Assembly (NCBI GenBank): GCA_021202275.1 | Contig: JAJQDI010000031.1 | Location: 1 to 64,000, forward strand | Direction of reading: 5' to 3' | From: Bacteroides sp. | Lineage (GTDB): Bacteria > Bacteroidota > Bacteroidia > Bacteroidales > Bacteroidaceae | Length of the DNA: 64,000 nt | Shown: piece after piece, positions 18,589 through 27,266 of the stretch | Numbering within the stretch: the stretch's first letter is position 1 | Layout: the number at the start of each line of letters is the position of its first letter | The notes under the pieces: generated by a model | Database searches by the model: none | What the model was told of the DNA's origin: nothing | What the model saw: the letters and a program-made list of their open reading frames with translations, nothing else | Program-made: the position numbers and the translations under genes

Positions 18589-18625
18589 AAAAATGCAGAG
18601 CCGTCTGTCCCTGAACAAACGGCTC
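18589..18625 (-). terminator. Terminator of poxB
   Basis: Arms GAGCCGT (18598-18604) and ACGGCTC (18619-18625) are followed on the minus strand by TGCATTTTT. It lies 33 bp after the poxB stop. Otherwise 18317-18658 holds nothing I can assign. Confidence 0.75.
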
Positions 18626-18658
18626 CATAGAATAGATACCAAACCGATAAATCTCAGT

Positions 18659-20398
18659 TCAGAACGCTTCTTTCAGATGCTTGTAGTTATCCGCGATGAT
18701 CTCTTTGAATTCTTTGGTACGGCCATGTATCAATATCTTATACATCATCTCCGCGAAACCTTTCATCTGTCCCACCTCCACTTTCGGTGGCATGGCCAGC
18801 GCATCGGGATTGGTCATAACGTTTACCAGAATAGCTTCATGGGATGCAAAGGCCCGTTTCAGCGCGGGTTCCAGGTCTTGCGGGTCACGGACGGTGATCC
18901 CTTCTATACCCATGGAAGCAGCTACCTGTACAAAATCGGGGTTCTGTATATCGGTTTCCGTATCCATCAATCCGGCTACTGCCATCTCCAGTTTCACCAT
19001 GCCCAGCGAACGGTTGTTGAAGACGATGATCTTGACCGGCAGTTTATACTGCATGACGGTGGCCAGATCGCCCAGGCACATAGAGAGCCCTCCATCTCCG
19101 CACAAGGCCACGACCTGCCGATCGGGGCAATGCAAAGCGGCACCAATGGCTTGTGGCAGGGCATTGGCCATAGATCCGTGATTGAAAGAGCCGAGCATCT
19201 GCCGGCCATTTCCGGCATGCAGGTAACGGGCCGCCCAGACACAGGTCATACCCGTATCTACCGTAAATATTCCATCCTGGTGTGCCAGTTGATCCACCAG
19301 ATACATCACATGCTCCGGCTGTATCTCATTTGGTTTGCCCGGGTGTCCGGCGAACAGATCCAGTTGCTTGCGTACTTTTTCGTACCGGTGAAGTTGTTTC
19401 CGCAGGAAACTGTCGTCCAACTTCTGTTCCAGCAACGGAAGCAGAGCGCGCAGGGTAGTGCGTACATCTCCACTGATACCTATATCTACTTTGGTACGGC
19501 GTCCCAGCCTTTCCGGACGTATATCCACCTGCGCGGTCCATACATCTTCCGGGATAAATGCATCGTAGGGGAAGTCCGTTCCCAACATCAACAGCACTTC
19601 CGAATCGTGCATGCTGTAATAGCCGGAAGGCATACCCAGCAAACCGGTGAGCCCGATCTCATTGGGCATATCATACTGGATGGCCATTTTACTTTTGAAA
19701 GTATATACCACAGGAGCCTGTAGCCGGGACGAGAGCGTGACGAGTTCTTCATGTGCATCTTTACAGCCCATACCGCAGAACAGGGTGATCTTTTTCGACT
19801 CATTGAGCAAGCGCGCCAGTAAGTCCAGTTCCTCTTGCGAAGGACAAACCGACGATTCCACCGGATAGTTGTGGGTAGAGGTATTGACATGTTCACTGGC
19901 GTCCTGCGAAAGATCACCGGGTAGCCCGATCACCGAAACCCCTTTGCGGGAAATGGAGGTCTGGATGGCCGATTGTAACATACGGGAAAGCTGCTGCGGA
20001 GTATTGGCCACCTCGTTGTAATAACTGCAATCATCAAACAGCTTGCCGGTGTGTGTCTCCTGGAAATACTCCATACCGAACTGAAGCGTAGGTATGGTAG
20101 AGGCAATAGCCAATACAGGTGCTCCGGAGCGATGGGCATCATACAGTCCATTCAACAAATGCACATGACCCGGTCCGCAACTCCCGGCGCAACAGGCCAG
20201 TTTTCCACTCAACTGAGCTTCCGCCCCGGCGGCATATGCTCCCGTCTCTTCGTGACGCACATGGATCCACCGGATCTTATCGCTTTTGCTCACTGCTTCA
20301 TTCACCGCGTTCAGACTATCCCCTGTCACCGCATAGATCCGTTCTACGCCATTCTCTTCCAGTGTCTTTACCAGTTGTTCAGATATTTTCATCGACAT
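18659..20398 (-). CDS. poxB: Pyruvate oxidase (thiamine-dependent, quinone-linked)
   Basis: A 579-aa thiamine diphosphate enzyme of the pyruvate oxidase/acetolactate synthase family, close in length to E. coli PoxB (572 aa). N-terminal domain: VERIYAVTGDSLNAVNEAV and HVRHEETGAYAAGAEA, with the conserved catalytic Glu. Central domain: FAD/nucleotide-binding type, LFCGMGCKDAHEEL. The C-terminal cofactor motif is CGDGGLSM...IVFNNRSLGM. It converts pyruvate to acetate and CO2, passing electrons to quinone at the membrane. For a gut anaerobe this would be a respiratory bypass under low oxygen; that role is inference. It is a single gene with its own terminator. Confidence 0.9.
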   Translation of the reverse strand: MSMKISEQLVKTLEENGVERIYAVTGDSLNAVNEAVSKSDKIRWIHVRHEETGAYAAGAEAQLSGKLACCAGSCGPGHVHLLNGLYDAHRSGAPVLAIASTIPTLQFGMEYFQETHTGKLFDDCSYYNEVANTPQQLSRMLQSAIQTSISRKGVSVIGLPGDLSQDASEHVNTSTHNYPVESSVCPSQEELDLLARLLNESKKITLFCGMGCKDAHEELVTLSSRLQAPVVYTFKSKMAIQYDMPNEIGLTGLLGMPSGYYSMHDSEVLLMLGTDFPYDAFIPEDVWTAQVDIRPERLGRRTKVDIGISGDVRTTLRALLPLLEQKLDDSFLRKQLHRYEKVRKQLDLFAGHPGKPNEIQPEHVMYLVDQLAHQDGIFTVDTGMTCVWAARYLHAGNGRQMLGSFNHGSMANALPQAIGAALHCPDRQVVALCGDGGLSMCLGDLATVMQYKLPVKIIVFNNRSLGMVKLEMAVAGLMDTETDIQNPDFVQVAASMGIEGITVRDPQDLEPALKRAFASHEAILVNVMTNPDALAMPPKVEVGQMKGFAEMMYKILIHGRTKEFKEIIADNYKHLKEAF

Positions 20399-20714
20399 AT
20401 CGTGTATGTTTTAAAGGTATATAAATAGATTCTGGCAGTCTCTACTGCTTTACTACAACATACAAATGACAACAAATGTTCTGAAATTTTTATTAATTTA
20501 CATCTACGGGAAAAACCATTCTGATTGATAAAACAGACAATTTATTGTATCGTCTCTTCATTTCCTTCCGCTCTTACTTCCGGCTACGGAAGATACAAGA
20601 GAGGTTTTCTTCCGCGTAGCTCCCCCAACAAACAAGACATATTTTTAATAAAAACCCTAAACGCATATTCCTTTTATGTATACCTGATCGAAAGGCTGAG
20701 AGCGAATAGAACTA

Positions 20715-20745
20715 TTTGTTTTATCGGCTGGAAATCTTAATTTTG
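20715..20745 (+). promoter_or_regulatory. Consensus Bacteroidota promoter for the nitroreductase gene
   Basis: TTTG at 20715-20718, 19 bp, then TAATTTTG at 20738-20745: both elements are exact with ideal spacing. Transcription should begin near 20752, upstream of the ATG at 20796. Confidence 0.8.
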
Positions 20746-20795
20746 CTTCTGCAAACCGATGTGTATATCTTTTCCTTTATAAAACCATATACGAT

Positions 20796-21433
20796 ATGAA
20801 GAAAGTTTTTTATTATGTATGTGTTGTATGCTGTTTACAGGGCTACAGGCACAACAGCCTATCGCGTTGAATCCTCCGTCCGAAGTCAGAGGTAGTTCTG
20901 TCATGGAAGCCTTCCGCAATCGCCAGTTCCTGCGCGATTATCAGGAAACTGATCTCTCTTTACAGGATCTGTCGGATCTGCTCTGGGCAGCCTACGGGAT
21001 CAATCGGGACAATGGCAAACGTACGGCACCCACCGCACAGAATTCTCAGGATGTAGATGTATATGTCTGCCGGGCCGATGGTACCTACCTGTATGACGCT
21101 GCCAATCAACAGCTGGTACCCGTAACCGGGGAAGATATCCGCCTTTTGCTGGAAGGTCGCAGACCTACCGGCGCGCCTGTCTGCCTGCTGCTGGTAGCAG
21201 ATATGTCACGCTATGGAGGGTATGCCCCCGATTCCAACAACCTGAAACATTATTATGAAATGGGTGCTGTGGATTGCGGTATCGTTTCACAGAATATCGG
21301 TATATTCTGTGCAGGCGTAGGTCTGGCTACAGGACCACGTGCAGGAATGGACCAGGAAGGTATACGGAAAGCGCTCAGTTTGCCAGAGACCGTACATATC
21401 TGGCTCAATCATCCGGTGGGATATCCGAAATAA
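20796..21433 (+). CDS. Nitroreductase-family protein, apparent frameshift in signal peptide
   Basis: The continuous frame 20819-21433 encodes a nitroreductase-like flavoprotein core: NPPSEVRGSSVMEAFRNRQFLRDYQ, LSDLLWAAYGINR, then DCGIVSQNIGIFCAGVGLATGP near the C-terminus. These are family features for FMN binding and reduction of a nitro group or similar substrate. The natural start appears to be the ATG at 20796, but that frame (MKKVF...) leaves the gene after a T6 run at 20806-20811. One extra T would give the signal peptide MKKVFLLCMCCMLFTGLQAQ fused in frame. Either a base was lost (mutation or sequencing error) or translation starts at 20819 with a short leader. It is likely exported if intact. 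Confidence 0.75.
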
Positions 21434-21572
21434 TCCGGATACATTACAGATCGTCTTTACAAAGCCTGGCCATAAAATGGCATATACAAACAGCCCGGAA
21501 GCACAGGACCGGATCTCTCCTTTCCTGTTTTCCGGGCTGAATAGTTACCTGCCTACTCTGTGAAGCCAGGTA

Positions 21573-21940
21573 TTACTTCTGCGAATGCAGACCCAACCGG
21601 TTTCCCTCACAATCTCTGAAAAGAGCAAAAAAGCCCATTTGATCACAATCGATAGCTGTTTTGGGACGGACAACCTCTCCTCCATGGGCTACAATACGTT
21701 CGAGCGTACGATCCATATCTTCCACATTCAGGTGCAGCAAGACTCCATCCGCGGAAGGTCTGAATTCTGCAGCCTGAGAAATGGCTCCCGTTGCTTCTCC
21801 TTCTCCGGAAGGGAAAAAGGCCATTTTTCCTCTTCACACTCCATCACGGACAAAGAGATTTCCAACACGGTTTCATAAAAAGTCACGGCACGGCTAAAGT
21901 CTGTTGCCGGGATCTCAAAAAAGGAAATTAATTTTTTCAT
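21573..21940 (-). pseudogene. Glyoxalase/VOC-family protein, split by a one-base frameshift
   Basis: The N-terminal part (21940 downward) reads MKKLISFFEIPATDFSRAV with TFYETVL, the standard VOC opening. The rest is in another frame (21824-21573): HLNVEDMDRTLERIVAHGGEVV...FALFRDCEGNRLGLHS, the standard VOC ending. The frames meet at an A5 run (plus-strand T5 at 21824-21828); one more A would join them as EEKMAFFPSGEGEA. The joined product of about 122 aa has the normal family length for a metal-dependent dioxygenase or glyoxalase-like fold. Function cannot be narrowed. Confidence 0.8.
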
Positions 21941-21978
21941 GTGGGTACTGTTTTACATAAAAGTTTCGAAATACCGGG

Positions 21979-21986
21979 CAAAGGTA
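21979..21986 (-). promoter_or_regulatory. -7 box for the VOC gene
   Basis: The minus strand reads TACCTTTG, 39 bp before the start codon. Confidence 0.5.
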
Positions 21987-22051
21987 GAGGATGCGGAAAG
22001 GAGAAACTTGTAAAAAACAGACATTCTCCGGAAAGTGGTATTCCATTCTCC

Positions 22052-22852
22052 TTAAGACTGGAAGTAGTCGGAATAGGGGTCACACGCCTGTATATATTCT
22101 TTAGGGGTATAGCCACTAAACTGCCTGAACTCCCGGATCAGGTGCGACTGATCGTAATAGCCGCACTCACAGGCCAACCGGGTAAAGTCCTTGTTCATTG
22201 GAACCTTCATGCGGGAAAGTGTATACTGAAAACGTACAATACGCAGGAATTCTTTGGGACGCATACCTATATGATCGGTAAAGACTCTCTGAAATTGTTT
22301 CTGACTCAGGCAGGTGGCATCTGACAGAGCCGTCAGCGATACTTCTCCACCGGTACGGTCGATCAGCCGTATAGCCTCTGTCATCCGCTGATAATTATAG
22401 GCTCTTTCGAGCTGGAACCGCTGGGTAAGGAACTCCTCGATCAGACGGATACATGCCTTTTCATCGGGCTGACCGATCACGCGTTTTTCCAACTCACAAA
22501 ACTGAGTATCAGAAAGATCTTCTGCCGTCGCATGTTGTCCGGCCACCTCATCCAGCGGGAAACGGAAAAAGGCCCGTGCTCCCCACGGCTGGAATACCAC
22601 AGCAAGGATACGTACCTGTTCATTTCCGTGAAGGTCTACATAATCCGTTGTATGACCGGAAAGAAGTGAAGTCCCCTGCCAACTTTTCTGCCGGGTATGT
22701 ATAGCTCCTCCGGAATAGAAAAAAAGCTGCATGTTTCCGGTGGGTGTCACCCGTTCGGTGAAACCGGCATCCGGCCTGGTATGCAACACCCAGTAGTGCT
22801 TCACATACGGAGCCAGTAAAGGAGAAGGAGCGATCAACCGGAAATCAGACAT
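22052..22852 (-). CDS. AraC-family transcriptional regulator
   Basis: A 266-aa protein. The N-terminal 150 residues are a small-ligand or sensor domain opening with LIAPSPLLAPYVKHYWVLH, the type seen in DUF6597-like AraC proteins. The C-terminal 100 residues hold the two HTHs: VSLTALSDATCLSQKQFQRVFTDHIGMRPKEFLRI and FTRLACECGYYDQSHLIREFRQFSGYTPKEY. It is cytoplasmic. Targets are unknown; the divergent or adjacent VOC and nitroreductase genes are possible. A TATCTTTG box (minus strand, 22864-22857) ends only 4 bp before the start codon, which implies a leaderless message or a later start. Confidence 0.9.
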   Translation of the reverse strand: MSDFRLIAPSPLLAPYVKHYWVLHTRPDAGFTERVTPTGNMQLFFYSGGAIHTRQKSWQGTSLLSGHTTDYVDLHGNEQVRILAVVFQPWGARAFFRFPLDEVAGQHATAEDLSDTQFCELEKRVIGQPDEKACIRLIEEFLTQRFQLERAYNYQRMTEAIRLIDRTGGEVSLTALSDATCLSQKQFQRVFTDHIGMRPKEFLRIVRFQYTLSRMKVPMNKDFTRLACECGYYDQSHLIREFRQFSGYTPKEYIQACDPYSDYFQS

Positions 22853-22856
22853 CCTA

Positions 22857-22864
22857 CAAAGATA
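22857..22864 (-). promoter_or_regulatory. -7 box abutting the AraC start codon
   Basis: The minus strand reads TATCTTTG, 4 bp before the ATG at 22852. Confidence 0.5.
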
Positions 22865-23047
22865 GTCTATTCTTATGAAAATGAATAGTGTGTAAAAAGA
22901 AGAGTTACAGATTTTAAATTTACTTATGATATCCTATAAAAGGATGGGGAACACCAGAAATATAAATAAGATAACAGTTCTTTACTTTTTATTTTCTGAC
23001 TGTTGGATAGAAATAAAATACTCCTTCCTGCAACAATCACTCCGCTG

Positions 23048-23812
23048 TCAGATCAGATCCCCTGTGTTATTGACAGACAACACTATCCTGAATTTATTTA
23101 CATTTCTCGCCGGAGTACAATAAATGGAAGTGCCGGGCATACGATAAACCTCACGATCTGCCTCTACAAGCACAAACTCCATATGGTTTTCTCCCAGCCC
23201 AACCGTAAAATCACCCTCCTCTTTGATAGAAAATGATGTGATCTTTTCCGGGAAAGGTCCATCCATATACATATGTGTATAATATTCGGATAGATGATGA
23301 TTGTGCAGATCTCCCATATAGTGATGCAGGAAATAATCATCGTATTCCGGATAGTACCACAACCAGATCCAATATCCCTTCAAATCTTCCATTTCACGAG
23401 GCAGTGGTGATACTACTTCGATGGAATCCTCCCGGGCGATGTGATCTCTGTACTGCTCTGCGTAATATTCTTTTTCATGTGTATAGGCAGCATCTATATA
23501 TTCAGTTGTAAACAGAGTATGAAAACGGGAATAGGTATCATGCACCAGAATATGGTATTCCCGATAGTCTCCCTGATATACCGCCTTCAGTACGGTAATG
23601 GAATCTTCAGGGAGAAATTCTTCGTGATACAATTTCCCTCCTATCTGGTATGTAACCGTATCTTCTACTGTATAGTGAGTTTCCTGCGAAAGAACAAGAG
23701 AGTCTACAGACAAAGAAATACTTGTATCTACATGTGCCGGACGTTGTTGTGTACACATAGCACCTGATATACAAACGAATATAAGTATAATAGGGAAAAG
23801 CAGGTTTTTCAT
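23048..23812 (-). CDS. Exported protein of unknown function (possible lipoprotein)
   Basis: A 254-aa protein with a hydrophobic signal (LLFPIILIFVCISGAMC); the Cys may be lipidated, though Met at -1 is unusual for a lipobox. The mature protein is rich in His, Tyr and acidic residues, with HHYMGDLHNHHLSEYYTH and EEFLPEDSITVLKAVY. I recognise no domain. It has its own -7 box (TATCTTTG, minus strand 23869-23862), so it is probably monocistronic. Confidence 0.65.
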   Translation of the reverse strand: MKNLLFPIILIFVCISGAMCTQQRPAHVDTSISLSVDSLVLSQETHYTVEDTVTYQIGGKLYHEEFLPEDSITVLKAVYQGDYREYHILVHDTYSRFHTLFTTEYIDAAYTHEKEYYAEQYRDHIAREDSIEVVSPLPREMEDLKGYWIWLWYYPEYDDYFLHHYMGDLHNHHLSEYYTHMYMDGPFPEKITSFSIKEEGDFTVGLGENHMEFVLVEADREVYRMPGTSIYCTPARNVNKFRIVLSVNNTGDLI

Positions 23813-23861
23813 AAAGCAGATAGTTGGATGGAGTATTTTTCTTTCAAAGGATCCGGACGGA

Positions 23862-23869
23862 CAAAGATA
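23862..23869 (-). promoter_or_regulatory. -7 box for the exported unknown protein
   Basis: The minus strand reads TATCTTTG, 50 bp before the start codon. Confidence 0.5.
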
Positions 23870-24142
23870 GCTATTTTACACTATCCTGCCACAGGCTTTA
23901 CATATTTATTATAAAGAGTCTGAAGGAGTGCGCTTCTTATCGTTACTTTTCCACTGCAGGGCATCCGAAACCGGGTACATATATGATATAGATCAACTTC
24001 TGTTTACTTAAAAAAAGCGACAAAAAGGCTTTCATCAGCCTGAATGGCCGGAAAAGATAAATAAAAACGCTTTTCGTACATACCAAATTATTTTCGTATA
24101 CTTGCATTTGAAAATAATACCTGAGAATCCTTACTGTACTCC

Positions 24143-26974
24143 ATGAAATCACGCATTCTTTTTCTATTCCTATATGCCTTTTTCCTTTATCCCCTGCTCT
24201 ATGCCTATCAGAAGCCAAGAGTAGATTATATTTCCCGTGAAGTATATCAGGCAGCCAATAAAAACTGGTCTGTAGGACAGGATGAAAGAGGAGTTATGTA
24301 CTTTGGCAATGACATCGGATTACTAGAATCGGACGGGAGGGCCTGGGAGCTGTACCGCATCCACTCCTCTCCGATCGTACGAGCCATAGCCATAGAGTCT
24401 CATCAAACTATTTACACCGGAGGATTTGAGGAATTGGGCAGATGGGACCGCGATGCTACGGGCCGGCTTGTGTACACCTCTCTGAAAGGACTAATCCCGG
24501 AGAACGAACTGAAAAACCAGAACTTCTGGAAAATATACATCGATGGCGAGCAGATCTATTTCCAGTCTTTCAATGGCATCTACCGCTATAACCCCGATGG
24601 CAGCATGACTACCATAGAGAAAGAGAAGAGCCTTATTTTCCTGTTAAAGATCAGAGAAGAATACTGGGTGCAGCAGACCTACGGTCCGCTCTTCCGGCTA
24701 CACGGAGATCGCCTGGAGAAAATAGAAGGAAGCGACTTCCTGTCTTCAACCACTATACGCGTGATCCTGCCCTATGAGACCGATGCCTTCCTGATCGGCA
24801 CTTCATCGGGAGAGATGTATATATACAATGGAAAAGAGTTCACCCTGTGGAACCGGGATCTTGCCCGGCAACTGGCCGGAAAAGAGCTGAATTGTGGCAT
24901 CTATGCCTCCGGACGGAAGACATTCTTTTTGGGTACCCAGCTCGACGGAGTATACGAAACAGACCTGCAGGGGAATCTACTCAATCACTTTACCTCGACC
25001 AATTCGCTGCGCAACAATACGGTATTGTCTCTGTACGAAGACGCGCAGGAAAATGTATGGGTGACGCTGGACCGGGGCATTGCCTATCTCTGTTATCAGG
25101 AGCGGCTTAGCTACTACCTGAGCAACAACCTCGACGCGGGAGCCGTATACGGTGCTACCTTGTGGAACGATAAACTGATCATCGGAACCAATCAGGGAGT
25201 ATATTACGCACCGGTAGACAAACTGAGTGATCAGAACTATTTCTCTTCCCTACAACTGATCCAGGGTACGCAGGGACAGGTGTGGTCTTTCCTGCAAACA
25301 GACGGAAAACTCTTTTGTGCGCACAACAACGGGCTGAAACAGATCGGCGCGGACCTAAAAGTGACTGAACCCTATCCGGTGAACACGGGTGTGTTCCGGG
25401 CGGTGGGAACACGGATCAAAGACAGGGATCTGTTGCTGCTGGCTACCTATAACGAACTGAATGTGGTGGACAGGACTTCGGGCGAACTCTACAAAATGGA
25501 TCAACTGCCGGAACCGATCGTGCATGTAGAAACGGATCACCTGGGCAACATCTGGTTGGAGACAGTGAACCAGGGCGTATACAAATGTCGCTTCGACGAC
25601 GACCTGAAAGGATTTCGTTACGTAACCTATTACGGACAGCAGACAGACAGCCTGCTGCCGTCCAAGCTGCAATTGTTTAAAGCGGGAGGCCGCATCCTGT
25701 TCCTGGGCAACGACCGGTTCTGGAACTACGATGAGAACAACGATCGCCTCACCCTCAATACACAGCTCAATGATTGTTTCCGGAAGATCAACCGCCTCAA
25801 ACGCATCGTACATATCCGCAACGAAGAGAGCTGGGCCATCACAGAGACAGCCATCTACCGCTTTCTCTACGACGGATACATGGCCCGCATACTGGACGCG
25901 CACCGGATCGGTGGAAACGGCATATCTTTGGTCAATGAATACGAAAACATCTCTGTACTGAACGATACCTTGTCATTGGTATGCCTGCATGCCGGTTTCA
26001 TCCTGGCAACCACTGCCTACGAAGACATTCCCGCGCCGCAGCTGCCGGCACCCTTTATAGAGAGTGTACGGCTAAGTGGCTACGACAAAGAAGCGGTCTA
26101 TCTCTCTGTGGAAGAGGAGGCCCATATCCCCTACTCCTACCAGACGGTTTCTTTCCACTATGGAGTAAATAATTCCTTTGCCAGTCCGTGGGGCATAGAT
26201 CACCGGATCGAACAGATAGACGCAGACTGGAAAGAGGCTCCCGCGGGCCGTACGATCTCTTACGATCGCCTGCCACCGGGAAGCTATCGCCTGCTGCTGC
26301 GGACATCGGACCGCCTGGGGCACGAGTCGGAAACACGGGTGTATCCTTTCACCATACTCCCGCCCTGGTATCGCACCCACTGGGCCTATCTGCTCTACCT
26401 CGCGGGCAGCTGTCTGTTGTTCTACTCCATATGGACATTGGTCCTGCGCCGGTACCGCAACCTGCACCTGCAAAAGATCAGGGCACGGGAGACCCTGCTG
26501 CTGCGACGGACAAATGCCAGACTACTGGACGAGATCGAGAAGAAAGACGCGGAACTGCTGACACAGACCTCTTTCAGCATCCAGAAAAATGAGCTTATCC
26601 TGAAACTGAAAGAGATGGTAGACGAGTTCTGTGCCCGGAACAACCAGCGGGCACTACTGCCGCTGTACCAGAAAATGAATGTGTTGCTGGCCAATCATCT
26701 CGATACAGAGGGAGACTGGAAAATGTTCCTGATCAAATTTGAGCAGAAACACAAAAGTTTCTTCAAAACCCTCAAAACCCAGCACCCGCAACTGACCAAT
26801 AACGACCTGCGCCTGTGTGCTTGCCTCAAACTAAACATGGAAACCAAAGACATCGCTTCGCTGATGAACCTCTCGGTCCGCGCGGTGGAGAACAACCGCT
26901 ACCGGTTGCGTAAAAAACTGAACTTATCTTCCTCGGACAACCTGAATGAATACTTTCTGACCATCGACGGATAA
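24143..26974 (+). CDS. Membrane-spanning SusR-like regulator of the polysaccharide locus
   Basis: A 943-aa one-component regulator. After a signal peptide come two-component-type propeller repeats (about residues 25-620: WSVGQDERGVMYFGNDIGLLE, VLSLYEDAQENVWVTLDRGI). A Y_Y_Y domain follows at about residues 660-745 (EEAPAG...LPPGSYRLLLRTSDRLG region), then one membrane span (WAYLLYLAGSCLLFYSIWTLVL), a coiled-coil, and a C-terminal LuxR-type HTH (LTNNDLRLCACLKLNMETKDIASLMN...SVRAVENNRYRLRKKL). No histidine kinase is present. Proteins of this design sense an oligosaccharide in the periplasm and activate the adjacent susCD genes. It is transcribed in the same direction as susC, 292 bp upstream. 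Confidence 0.9.
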   Translation: MKSRILFLFLYAFFLYPLLYAYQKPRVDYISREVYQAANKNWSVGQDERGVMYFGNDIGLLESDGRAWELYRIHSSPIVRAIAIESHQTIYTGGFEELGRWDRDATGRLVYTSLKGLIPENELKNQNFWKIYIDGEQIYFQSFNGIYRYNPDGSMTTIEKEKSLIFLLKIREEYWVQQTYGPLFRLHGDRLEKIEGSDFLSSTTIRVILPYETDAFLIGTSSGEMYIYNGKEFTLWNRDLARQLAGKELNCGIYASGRKTFFLGTQLDGVYETDLQGNLLNHFTSTNSLRNNTVLSLYEDAQENVWVTLDRGIAYLCYQERLSYYLSNNLDAGAVYGATLWNDKLIIGTNQGVYYAPVDKLSDQNYFSSLQLIQGTQGQVWSFLQTDGKLFCAHNNGLKQIGADLKVTEPYPVNTGVFRAVGTRIKDRDLLLLATYNELNVVDRTSGELYKMDQLPEPIVHVETDHLGNIWLETVNQGVYKCRFDDDLKGFRYVTYYGQQTDSLLPSKLQLFKAGGRILFLGNDRFWNYDENNDRLTLNTQLNDCFRKINRLKRIVHIRNEESWAITETAIYRFLYDGYMARILDAHRIGGNGISLVNEYENISVLNDTLSLVCLHAGFILATTAYEDIPAPQLPAPFIESVRLSGYDKEAVYLSVEEEAHIPYSYQTVSFHYGVNNSFASPWGIDHRIEQIDADWKEAPAGRTISYDRLPPGSYRLLLRTSDRLGHESETRVYPFTILPPWYRTHWAYLLYLAGSCLLFYSIWTLVLRRYRNLHLQKIRARETLLLRRTNARLLDEIEKKDAELLTQTSFSIQKNELILKLKEMVDEFCARNNQRALLPLYQKMNVLLANHLDTEGDWKMFLIKFEQKHKSFFKTLKTQHPQLTNNDLRLCACLKLNMETKDIASLMNLSVRAVENNRYRLRKKLNLSSSDNLNEYFLTIDG

Positions 26975-27107
26975 ACACAAGACAACATTCTGAGATCAAA
27001 TCATTTATCTTTTTTTGAGTAGTATCTGTGAAATCCCGCGAATGTTAAAAAAGCGGGGTATGTAATCAGGGTGAGTCCTTTTTCTGACCCGGATCCGACA
27101 GGTTGAA

Positions 27108-27251
27108 TACATTTGTCACAGTCTTACCGATGGCCGGAGGAAAAATACGGACCGCACAGAGTAACAACGGTCAGGGCCCGACCCCACCCTCTGTACAGGT
27201 GATGTATATCCCCGCCCAACAAGAGTCTGACAACCTTGAATGATACATTTG
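27108..27251 (+). promoter_or_regulatory. Two identical -7 boxes upstream of susC
   Basis: TACATTTG occurs at 27108-27115 and again at 27244-27251, each preceded by TTGAA and followed by T. The second would start transcription about 9 bp before the ATG at 27267. Clear -33 elements are missing, as expected for an activated promoter. Confidence 0.5.
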
Positions 27252-27266
27252 TTAAACTTGAATGCA

